In this document: in pieces, positions 24,483 through 32,126 of the stretch
Layout of the letters: every line of letters starts with the position of its first letter
How positions within the stretch are numbered: the stretch's first letter is position 1
DNA from: Streptomyces jumonjinensis
Lineage (GTDB): Bacteria > Actinomycetota > Actinomycetes > Streptomycetales > Streptomycetaceae
Length of the DNA stretch: 64,000 nt
Direction of reading: 5' to 3'
Assembly (NCBI RefSeq): GCF_009600885.1
Contig: NZ_VCLA01000192.1
Location: 271,899-335,898, forward strand
The notes under the pieces: model-generated
The model's input: only the letters and a program-made list of their open reading frames with translations
The model's database searches: none
Told to the model about the DNA's origin: nothing
Position numbers and translations under genes: made by a program

Positions 24483-26066
24483 ATGACCGAGCGTCAGGAA
24501 ATCCCCGCCGAAAATGCTGGGGAGCGGCGGAAGACCCGCCCGTTGACGGGTGACGAATACATCGAGAGCCTGCGGGACGACCGCGAGATCTATCTGTACG
24601 GGGAGCGGGTCAAAGACGTCACCACGCATGCGGCGTTCCGTAATCCGATCCGTATGACGGCCCGGCTCTACGACGCTCTGCACGATCCGGCGCAGCGCGG
24701 GGTGCTGACCAAGCCCACCGACACCGGGAGCGACGGCTACACCCACAGCTTCTTCACGACGCCGCACAGCGCCGACGATCTCGTCGCCGATCAGCGGGCG
24801 ATCGCGGCGTGGGCGCGGCTGAGCTACGGATGGATGGGCCGCAGTCCCGACTACAAGGCGTCGTTCCTGGGGACGCTGGTGGCGAACGCGGACTACTACG
24901 ACCCGTATACGGAGAACGCGCGGCGCTGGTACCGGGAGTCGCAGGAGAAGGTCCTGTTCTGGAATCACGCGATCGTGCATCCGCCGGTGGACCGGGATCG
25001 CTCTCCGGACGAGGTCCGGGACGTGTTCATCCATGTCGAGAAGGAGACCGACGCCGGTCTGGTGGTCAGCGGCGCGAAGGTGGTCGCCACCGGCAGTGCG
25101 CTGGCCCACTACAACTTCATCGCCCATTTCGGGCTTCCGGTGAAGAAGCGGGAGTTCGCGCTGGTGGCGACGGTGCCGATGGACGCGCCGGGCATGAAGC
25201 TGATCTGCCGCCCGTCCTACAGCGCCACCGCCGCGGTGATGGGCAGTCCGTTCGACTATCCGCTCTCCTCGCGTCTGGACGAGAACGACACCATTCTGGT
25301 GCTGGACAAGGTGCTCATTCCCTGGGAGAACGTCTTCATCTACGGGCATCTGGGGAAGGTCCAGATGTTCGCGGCCCGTTCGGGGTTCGTGGAGCGTTTC
25401 ACCTTCCATGGCTGCACCCGTCTGGCGGTGAAGCTGGAATTCATCGCAGGTCTGCTGATCAAGGCTTTGGAGATCACCGGGACAAAGGATTTCCGCGGTG
25501 TGCAGAGCCGGATAGGCGAGGTGCTCGCCTGGCGGAATCTGTTCTGGGCGGTCTCGGATGCCGCCGCACGCAATCCGGTGGAGTGGAAGAACGGGGCGGT
25601 GCTGCCGAATACGCAGTACGGGATGGCGTACCGGTGGTTCATGCAGCTCGGCTATCCCCGGATCAAGGAGATCATTCAGCAGGATGTGGCGAGCGGTCTG
25701 ATCTATGTGAACTCCAGCGCGGAGGACTTCAAGAACCCGGATGTGCGACCGTATCTCGACACGTTTCTGCGCGGGTCGGGGGGCACCGAGGCGGTGGACC
25801 GGGTCAAGGTGATGAAGCTGCTGTGGGACGCGGTCGGCACGGAGTTCGGCGGCCGGCATGAGCTCTATGAGCGCAACTACGCGGGCAACCATGAGAACAC
25901 CCGGGTGGAGCTGCTCTTCTCGCAGATGGCGAACGGGCAGGTGGACAGCTATACCGCGTTCGTCGACGAGTGCCTGGGCGAGTACGACCTGGACGGCTGG
26001 ACGGTGCCGGATCTGTCGTCGTTCGAGGAGCTGCGCGGGGCGCGGAACGGGCTGCTGAAGGGCTGA
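24483..26066 (+). CDS. SgcC-like FADH2-dependent hydroxylase (HpaB family)
   Basis: A 527-residue member of the 4-hydroxyphenylacetate 3-monooxygenase oxygenase family. It is very close to SgcC of C-1027, which ortho-hydroxylates (chloro-)beta-tyrosine while bound to a carrier protein. Telling segments are RPLTGDEYIESLRDDREIYL, YGWMGRSPDYKASFLGTL, KVVATGSALAHYNFIAHFGL, SPFDYPLSSRLDENDTI and GTEFGGRHELYERNYAGNHEN. By analogy it would turn beta-tyrosyl-PCP into the catechol 3-hydroxy-beta-tyrosyl-PCP (inference). It needs a separate flavin reductase, not in the window. ATG 24483 follows GGAACGGGA; the open frame upstream is ignored. It converges with the condensation gene across a strong hairpin. 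Confidence 0.92.
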   Translation: MTERQEIPAENAGERRKTRPLTGDEYIESLRDDREIYLYGERVKDVTTHAAFRNPIRMTARLYDALHDPAQRGVLTKPTDTGSDGYTHSFFTTPHSADDLVADQRAIAAWARLSYGWMGRSPDYKASFLGTLVANADYYDPYTENARRWYRESQEKVLFWNHAIVHPPVDRDRSPDEVRDVFIHVEKETDAGLVVSGAKVVATGSALAHYNFIAHFGLPVKKREFALVATVPMDAPGMKLICRPSYSATAAVMGSPFDYPLSSRLDENDTILVLDKVLIPWENVFIYGHLGKVQMFAARSGFVERFTFHGCTRLAVKLEFIAGLLIKALEITGTKDFRGVQSRIGEVLAWRNLFWAVSDAAARNPVEWKNGAVLPNTQYGMAYRWFMQLGYPRIKEIIQQDVASGLIYVNSSAEDFKNPDVRPYLDTFLRGSGGTEAVDRVKVMKLLWDAVGTEFGGRHELYERNYAGNHENTRVELLFSQMANGQVDSYTAFVDECLGEYDLDGWTVPDLSSFEELRGARNGLLKG

Positions 26067-26076
26067 GGAACCGCCG

Positions 26077-26114
26077 GGGGGCCGTCTCGGGGAGCGGTCC
26101 CCGAGGCGGCCCCC
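26077..26114. terminator. Bidirectional terminator hairpin
   Basis: GGGGGCCGTCTCGGGGA pairs with TCCCCGAGGCGGCCCCC (16 of 17 bp) around a 4-bp loop. It lies between the convergent hydroxylase and condensation genes. Confidence 0.75.
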
Positions 26115-26121
26115 GTGGTGT

Positions 26122-27495
26122 TCAGCCGCGCCGCAGCGAGGGGTCCGGCGCCGCGACCGTGGTCCGCAGCGGGGCGTCCGGCGCCGCGACCGTGGTCCGC
26201 AGCGAGTCGGCGAAGGCGGCGGCCATCTCGGCCATGGTGTCCTCGCGGTAGATGTTGGTGTTGTAGCCCAGATGTCCCACCATCTCGCCGGCGGCGGCGT
26301 CGACGGCGAGCTGGAGCATCGCGCCGTCGGGGATGTCGGTGCTCACGGCCTGGGACAGCACCCGCCGGCGTATCTCCGAGTAGGCGAGGTCGCCGGCCGG
26401 CTCGCGTTCCACGGGCGGGAACTGGAACACCTGGAAGGCGAAGACGCCGAGGTCGTCCGCGGCGAAGGGCGCCGCGACCTCGGGGGCCTCGGCGACGACC
26501 TGTCCGAAGGGCAGCTCATGGGCGTACGCCCGGAAGCAGGTCGTCCGGGTCCGCTCGACCATCTGCCGGAAGGTGGCGCAGCCGGCGGTGTCGGTCCGCA
26601 GCGGCACGAAGTTGAAGAACGCCCCCACGGTGTTCTCGAACCGGCGGGGGCCGCGCCCCGACGCCATGGTGGGGACGGCGACATCGGTGACGCCGGTCCG
26701 TTCGCTGAGGAACACCTGGTAGGCGGCGAGCAGCACCATGAAGGCGGTGCTGCGGGTGGACCGGGCGAGGGCCACGGTGGCGGCGGTGAGCTCCGCGCCG
26801 ATCTGGAAGCGGTGGACGGCGGTCGTCTTCTCGATCCCGGCGGACTTGAGGTGGTCGGTGGGGACGCCGGTGATGGCGCCGCCGGCCAGCTGTTCGCGCC
26901 AGTAGGCGCGGGCCTTGGCGGCGGGCGCCGAGTCGGGGGCGAAGCGCTCCCGCTCCCAGCGGGCGAAGTCCTGGAACTGGGTGACCTCGGGCAGCGGCGG
27001 GGGCTGGTGCCCGGTGTGGCCCGCGTACAGGGCGGCGAGGTCGCGGATGATCAGCTGCATGGAGACTTCGTCGGCCGCGGTGTGGTGCACGACCAGGACC
27101 AGGACCGCGTCCTGGTCGTCGAAGCGGCCGAGCACGGCGCAGAGCAGCGGCGGGTCGGTGACGCCGTAACGGCCGCCTTCGACGTCGATGAGCAGTTCCT
27201 CGGCACGCCGGTCGCGGTCGGCCGGCTCGGCGGGCAGTTCGCGGATCTCCAGGTCGACGGGGCCGGGGGCGAGGATCTCCTGGTGGGGGGTGTCGGCGTC
27301 GCGGACGATGGAGGTGCGCAGCCCTTCATGGCGTACGACCACGTCGTCCAGGGCCCGGCGCAGCGCGTCGGCGTCGGTCTTCCCGTACAGCCGCCAGCCG
27401 CCGACGATGTTGTACCGGGGGCCGAAGGGGCCCTCCTCGTCGCCTTGGTCGAACATGCACAGGAATTCCTGGTTGAACGAGAGCGGGATGGTCAT
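26122..27495 (-). CDS. Free-standing NRPS condensation enzyme, SgcC5-like
   Basis: A 457-residue stand-alone condensation domain. The active-site motif is HHTAADE (137-143): the catalytic second His and the Asp are kept, but the usual final Gly of HHxxxDG is Glu. Other C-domain landmarks are MTIPLSFNQEFLC at the start, VVVRHEGLRTSIV, and RTDTAGCATFRQMVERTRTTCFRAYAHELPFGQVV. It resembles SgcC5, which esterifies the C-1027 enediyne core with carrier-bound beta-tyrosine, so ester or amide transfer of a beta-tyrosyl unit is likely. The C-terminus carries two tandem LRTTVAAPD units (26148-26200 region). It starts 42 bp after a strong hairpin that follows the aminomutase gene. Confidence 0.9.
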   Translation of the reverse strand: MTIPLSFNQEFLCMFDQGDEEGPFGPRYNIVGGWRLYGKTDADALRRALDDVVVRHEGLRTSIVRDADTPHQEILAPGPVDLEIRELPAEPADRDRRAEELLIDVEGGRYGVTDPPLLCAVLGRFDDQDAVLVLVVHHTAADEVSMQLIIRDLAALYAGHTGHQPPPLPEVTQFQDFARWERERFAPDSAPAAKARAYWREQLAGGAITGVPTDHLKSAGIEKTTAVHRFQIGAELTAATVALARSTRSTAFMVLLAAYQVFLSERTGVTDVAVPTMASGRGPRRFENTVGAFFNFVPLRTDTAGCATFRQMVERTRTTCFRAYAHELPFGQVVAEAPEVAAPFAADDLGVFAFQVFQFPPVEREPAGDLAYSEIRRRVLSQAVSTDIPDGAMLQLAVDAAAGEMVGHLGYNTNIYREDTMAEMAAAFADSLRTTVAAPDAPLRTTVAAPDPSLRRG

Positions 27496-27537
27496 GGCGT
27501 CCCCCCATGGGTGGTGTGCGGCGGTGCGATGGCAGGG

Positions 27538-27574
27538 CGCACAGCAGGCCGGAGCGGCTCCGGCCTGCTGTGCG
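27538..27574. terminator. Strong hairpin between the aminomutase and condensation genes
   Basis: CGCACAGCAGGCCGGAG (27538-27554) pairs perfectly with 27558-27574 around three bases. It lies 24 bp beyond the aminomutase stop and would end or attenuate the upstream operon before the condensation gene. Confidence 0.75.
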
Positions 27575-27597
27575 GTGGGTTTCGCTGGGGTGTGTCG

Positions 27598-29223
27598 TCA
27601 GAGCAGTTCGGTCCCGCTGCTCGCGGCGGCCTGGAGGAGTTCGCCGCGGGAGAGCGCGGCGGCGATGAGCTCGATGTCGTCGGACATGAAGCGGTCGCGG
27701 TCCAGGGTCGGGACCAGGGAGCGGATCTGGTCGTACGCCGCCTTGCCGGCGGGGCTGAGCCGGCTGTAGCGCCCGGAGAGGTCGACCGCCTGGGCGGCGG
27801 CCAGGGTCTCGACCGCGAGGATCCTGGTGTTGTTGGAGAGGACCCGGCGGGCGTTGCGGGCGGCGATCAGGCCCATGCTGACGACGTCCTGGTTGTCGCC
27901 GTTGGAGGGCACGCTCTGGATGCTGGCCGGGCCGATGGTCCGGTTCTCGGCGACGAGCGCGGTCGCCGGGTACTGCGCTCCGGCGAAGCCGCTGTTGAGG
28001 CCGGGGTCGCCCTGGACCAGGAACTCGGGCAGTCCGTCGCTGAGGTGGCGGTTGAGGAGCCGGTTGGTGCGGCGCTCGGAGAAGACTCCGAGCTGGGTCA
28101 GGGCGATGGTGACGTAGTCCATGGCGAACGCGATGGGCTGGCCGTGGAAGTTCGCTCCGTGGAAGATCTCCTTGCCCTCGAAGAACAGGGGGTTGTCGTT
28201 GGAGGAGTTGAGCTCGATCTCCAGCTTCTGGCGCGCGTGGTACAGGGTGTCGCGGACGGCGCCGACGACCTGGGGGATGGCGCGCAGGGTGTACGCCTTC
28301 TGGAGGTAGACCTCGGTGCGGTCGACTCCTTCGCCGGTCTTCTGCTCCTGTGCCTGGCGGCGCAGTTCGGAGTGGTCCAGGGCGAGGCCGCTGCCGCTGA
28401 GCAGGGCGCGCATATTGGCGGCGGTGTCCATCTGGCCCTGGTGCGGGCGGGCCAGGTCGTGGCCCTCGGCCTGGAAGGGGCTGGTGGAGCCCTGGAGGGC
28501 TTCGAGGACGAGCGCGGTGACGATCTCGGCCTGGCGTACCTGCTCGAAGGCGCGGCCGACGACGAGGGAGCCGACTCCGGTCATCGCGGAGGTGCCGTTG
28601 ATGAGTGCGAGGCCCTCCTTGAACCTCAGCTGGAGGGGTTCGATGCCGTGTTCGCGCAGGACCGTGCCGGTCTCGGTGCGTACGCCGTCGCGCAGGACGT
28701 ATCCCTCGCCGATGAGCGTGGTCGCGACATGGGCCAGGGGGGCGAGGTCGCCGCTGGCGCCGAGGGAGCCGATCTCCGGGATGGCCGGGACGATGCCCAG
28801 GTTGAGGTAGAGCGCGAGGCGCTCCAGGAGCTCTGGTCGGACCGCGGAGTAGCCGCGGGCCAGGGCGTTGAGGCGGGCCGCGACCACGGCGCGCGCCTCG
28901 TCCTCGGCGAAGAGCGGTCCGACGCCCGCGCTGTGGCTGCGGACCAGGTTGGTCTGGAGTTCCACCTCCTTGGAGGTGGGCACCAGCATGTAGATCATTT
29001 CGCCGTAGCCGGTGGTGACGCCGTAGACGGGCTCACCCGAGCGGACGATGTCCTCGAAGAGGCGGCGGCTGTCCGCCGCTTTGGCCAGCGCCTCCGGGGC
29101 CACGGTGACGGGTGCGCTGTCCTCGGCGACCCGCCGTACCGCGGGGATGTCCAGATTCTCTCCGTCGAACCGGACGGTGGCCCCATCGGAGTCGACCGAG
29201 ATCTCGGCCTCGACAATGGTCAC
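27598..29223 (-). CDS. MIO-dependent tyrosine 2,3-aminomutase, SgcC4-like
   Basis: A 541-residue member of the ammonia-lyase/aminomutase family. The triad ASG (156-158, in GSLGASGDLAPL) forms the MIO electrophile, and Tyr67 in VYGVTTGYGEM is the catalytic Tyr of the mobile loop. It is strikingly close to SgcC4 of C-1027: GYGEMIYMLVPTSKEVELQT, VRSHSAGVGPLFAEDEARAV, LFFEGKEIFHGANFHGQPIA and ATALVAENRTIGPAS. It should convert L-tyrosine to beta-tyrosine; the stereochemistry cannot be read by eye. GTG 29223 follows AGGTGA at 5 bp, and GTG 29232 is an alternative. It lies downstream of the C-A gene in the same operon. Confidence 0.93.
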   Translation of the reverse strand: MTIVEAEISVDSDGATVRFDGENLDIPAVRRVAEDSAPVTVAPEALAKAADSRRLFEDIVRSGEPVYGVTTGYGEMIYMLVPTSKEVELQTNLVRSHSAGVGPLFAEDEARAVVAARLNALARGYSAVRPELLERLALYLNLGIVPAIPEIGSLGASGDLAPLAHVATTLIGEGYVLRDGVRTETGTVLREHGIEPLQLRFKEGLALINGTSAMTGVGSLVVGRAFEQVRQAEIVTALVLEALQGSTSPFQAEGHDLARPHQGQMDTAANMRALLSGSGLALDHSELRRQAQEQKTGEGVDRTEVYLQKAYTLRAIPQVVGAVRDTLYHARQKLEIELNSSNDNPLFFEGKEIFHGANFHGQPIAFAMDYVTIALTQLGVFSERRTNRLLNRHLSDGLPEFLVQGDPGLNSGFAGAQYPATALVAENRTIGPASIQSVPSNGDNQDVVSMGLIAARNARRVLSNNTRILAVETLAAAQAVDLSGRYSRLSPAGKAAYDQIRSLVPTLDRDRFMSDDIELIAAALSRGELLQAAASSGTELL

Positions 29224-29293
29224 GATTCTCACCTCATCATGGGTTCGGTAGCACTGCTGTGGCAGGGAATTCAGGCGGAGCAGGGGGCTCCGG

Positions 29294-32095
29294 TCAGCCC
29301 GGGACCTGCTGCGGGGCCGCCAGCGAGCGGCGGTCGATCTTGCCGCCCGCGTTGCGCGGCAGCGCGGTCAGCGTCCTGAAGGCGACGGGGATCGAGGTGC
29401 CGAACCGGCGGCGCAGCACGGCCCGCCATACGGCCGGCGCCCCGTCGGGCTCTCCTTCGGGGGTGGGCCCGGGGACCACATGGGCGACGAGGCGGGAGAC
29501 CAGGCCGTCGTCGCCGGTGTGCGCGGTCACGGCGCAGTCGGCGACCGACGGGTGCGCGGTCAGGGCCGCTTCGATGTCGGTCAGTTCCATGCGTACGCCG
29601 TAGAACTTGATGCGTGCGTCGCCCCGTCCGGCGAATTCGAGTACGCCGTCGGGGCGGCGGCGGCCGAGGTCGCCGGAGCGGTAGAAGCGGTCGTCGGGGG
29701 CCGGGGTCCCGGCCGCCAGGACGGTCACCGGGCGGAAGGCGTCGTCGTGGGGTGCTCCGCCGCCGGCGTAGCCGGGGGTGATGTAGGGGCTGCGGACGAC
29801 GATGCTGCCGGTGGTCCCGGGCGGGCAGGGGCGGTCGTTCTCGTCCAGGACCAGGATCCGCCGCCCGGGGATGGCCCGGCCGGCCGGCACGGTCCCCGCT
29901 TCGGGGCCGGTGATCTCGTGCCAGGTCGCCAGGATCGTCTCGGTCGCGCCGTAGAGGTTGATGAGCCGTACGCCGGGCAGCGCCGCGCGGAGTCCGTTCG
30001 CGAGCTCTCCGGGCAGCGGCTCGCCCGCCAGCAGGAGGCAGTCGAGCGCGGCGGGGCGCGGCCCGTCGGCGGTGATCGCGCCCAGCAGCGTGCGGGCGAA
30101 GCTGGGGACGGTCTGGAAGTGGGTGATGCGCTCGGCGGCCAGCCAGGCGGCCAGCTTCTCGGGGTGGGCCCTGATCCGGTCGGGCACCGGGCACAGGGTG
30201 GCGCCGGCGGCCAGCGCCGCGAAGGTCTCGACGAGGCTGGCGTCATAGCCCGGGGAGGCCCATCCGGCGACGCGGGAGCCGGGGCCGATGCGGAATTCCT
30301 CGGTGAACCAGTCGGTGAACTGGGCGAGGGTGCGGTGCGTCTGCGGTATGCCCTTGGGGACGCCGGTGGAGCCGGAGGTGTGGGTGAGATACGCCCACCG
30401 GCCGCCCGCTTCGGCGAGCGACGCGCTCCGGGCGGCTCCGCACGCCGGTACGGGCAGTGCGCCGGGGTCGACGACCCGGCCGCCGAGCGCGTCCCGGTAC
30501 CAGCTCGCCAGGGCGTCGTCCGACTGGCCGGGGTCCACGATCAGACAGACGGGCGCGGCGGCGGCCAGGGCGTCGCGGTCGCGGTCGCCCGCCGTGCCCG
30601 TGCCAAGGCAGATCGCGTACGCGCCCGCGGCGAAGACGCCGAGGAGGGCCGCGGCCCGGTCCGGGCCGCCGCTCATCCGCAGGGCGACGCCCGAGCCCGC
30701 GCCGGCGCCGGTCGCCCGGAGTTCGCGGGCGATCGCCACCGCCCGGGACTGGAGTCCGGCGTAGGTGACACGGGATCCGCCGGTGTCGACGGCGACCGCG
30801 TCGGGCACCGCGACGGCGAGGGCGCGCACCTGTTCGTGGACGGGGGCGAGGGCGGCGGCGCGGCTGCGGCGGGTGAGGGGGAGGCTGTCCACGGGCGCCC
30901 CGGGGTCGTCGAGCGCCGCGGTCAGCAGGGTGCGGAGTTTGTCGGCGACGGCGAGGGCGGACGCCCGGTCGAAGAGCGCGGCGCGGTACTCCAGGGATCC
31001 TCCGACGGAGGCGTCCTCGCGGCGTACGGTCAGCGTGAGGGCGGCCCGGACCGTGCTCTCGCGGGGCGGCCTGCGGGTGACGGTCAGCCGGGGCAGCCGC
31101 AGTTCGCTCTCCGGCGCGTCCTCGAAGACGAACAGGGCGTCGCAGAGCGGGGTGCCGTACGGCCGGTGGCGCGGGTCGGCTCCGAGGGCTTCGACGAGCT
31201 GCGCGAAGGGCAGTTCGCGGTGGTCGAAGGCGTCCCGTACCCGGCGGGCGACGCGGCGGAGGAGGTCGCGGAAGGAGGGCCGGCCGGTGAGGTCGGCGCG
31301 GAGCACCAGATGGTTGCGGAACGGGCCGACGGCGTCGGCGTACCCTTCCCCGGCGGGGCGCAGGGTCGCGGGGACGCCCACGGTCGCCGCGGTGGTGCGG
31401 CCGAGGCGGCAGAGCAGCGTCTGGTAGGCCGCGAGCAGGACGATGTACGGGGTGGTGCGCTCGGCCCGGCAGAGCGCGGCCAGCCGGGCCGCGGTGTCGC
31501 GGCCCCAGTCGAAGCGCACGACGCCGCCCCGGTCGGGCGCGACGGCGGAGCGCGGCGGGGCGGCCGGCAGGGCGAGCGGCTCGGGGAGCGGGGTCAGATG
31601 CGCCGTCCACCAGTCGAGCAGCTCCCGGTGGGCCGGGGAGGTGGGCTCTCCCCGCAGCCGGGCCGTGAGGTCCGGGTAGGGGCGGGCGGGCGCGGTCAGT
31701 TCGGCGGGCAGCGGGCGGGCGTGGGCGACCGCCGCGTAGTACGCGGAGAGCTCGCGGGTCAGCACGGCCATGGACCGCTCGTCGGTGACGGCCTGGTGCA
31801 GCCGGAGCGTGACCTGGTGTTCGCCGGCGCCGAGGCGGACGATGCCGAGCCGGGCGGCGGGGATCGGGGGGCCGGTGTCCGGCCCGGCGGCGGGGGCGGT
31901 CCGCAGCGCTTCGTGCCGCTGGACCACCGCCCGCCACGCGGTGCGCAGTGCCTGTGCGTCGAGCTCGCCGCGGACCGTGTAGACCCGGCACACCGGGTGC
32001 GCCGGGAGGCCCGGGGCGGCGTCGGGAAGGGGTCGGATCGTGCCGTACGCCCAGGGGGCGGTGCGTTCCCCGGCGTCCGCCGTTGCCTCGATCAC
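29294..32095 (-). CDS. NRPS C-A didomain protein without carrier domain
   Basis: A 933-residue protein. Residues about 1-440 are a condensation fold whose active-site motif is HQAVTDE (100-106), so the catalytic second His of HHxxxDG is Gln; it is probably inactive in condensation. Residues about 450-930 are an adenylation domain: A3 LTHTSGSTGVPKG, A4 GYDASLVETFAAL, A5 NLYGATETI, A7 YRSGDLGRRRPDG, A8 GRGDARIKFYGVRMELTDIE, and A10 PRNAGGKIDRR with the catalytic Lys. There is no PCP or thioesterase, so it should charge the free carrier protein at 19627. By context it activates beta-tyrosine, the job of SgcC1, but SgcC1 is a lone A domain. The gene sits 31 bp behind the FAD monooxygenase gene. 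Confidence 0.9.
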   Translation of the reverse strand: MIEATADAGERTAPWAYGTIRPLPDAAPGLPAHPVCRVYTVRGELDAQALRTAWRAVVQRHEALRTAPAAGPDTGPPIPAARLGIVRLGAGEHQVTLRLHQAVTDERSMAVLTRELSAYYAAVAHARPLPAELTAPARPYPDLTARLRGEPTSPAHRELLDWWTAHLTPLPEPLALPAAPPRSAVAPDRGGVVRFDWGRDTAARLAALCRAERTTPYIVLLAAYQTLLCRLGRTTAATVGVPATLRPAGEGYADAVGPFRNHLVLRADLTGRPSFRDLLRRVARRVRDAFDHRELPFAQLVEALGADPRHRPYGTPLCDALFVFEDAPESELRLPRLTVTRRPPRESTVRAALTLTVRREDASVGGSLEYRAALFDRASALAVADKLRTLLTAALDDPGAPVDSLPLTRRSRAAALAPVHEQVRALAVAVPDAVAVDTGGSRVTYAGLQSRAVAIARELRATGAGAGSGVALRMSGGPDRAAALLGVFAAGAYAICLGTGTAGDRDRDALAAAAPVCLIVDPGQSDDALASWYRDALGGRVVDPGALPVPACGAARSASLAEAGGRWAYLTHTSGSTGVPKGIPQTHRTLAQFTDWFTEEFRIGPGSRVAGWASPGYDASLVETFAALAAGATLCPVPDRIRAHPEKLAAWLAAERITHFQTVPSFARTLLGAITADGPRPAALDCLLLAGEPLPGELANGLRAALPGVRLINLYGATETILATWHEITGPEAGTVPAGRAIPGRRILVLDENDRPCPPGTTGSIVVRSPYITPGYAGGGAPHDDAFRPVTVLAAGTPAPDDRFYRSGDLGRRRPDGVLEFAGRGDARIKFYGVRMELTDIEAALTAHPSVADCAVTAHTGDDGLVSRLVAHVVPGPTPEGEPDGAPAVWRAVLRRRFGTSIPVAFRTLTALPRNAGGKIDRRSLAAPQQVPG

Positions 32096-32126
32096 GCCTC
32101 TTCCCTTCGTCGTCGGGCCGCGCGGA

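Noticed and set aside
26272..29379. A 1035-residue open frame on the plus strand
   Set aside because: It is antisense to the condensation and aminomutase genes, both unmistakable by their motifs. Its composition (Gly/Val/Asp/Glu-rich) is the usual artefact of high-GC DNA.
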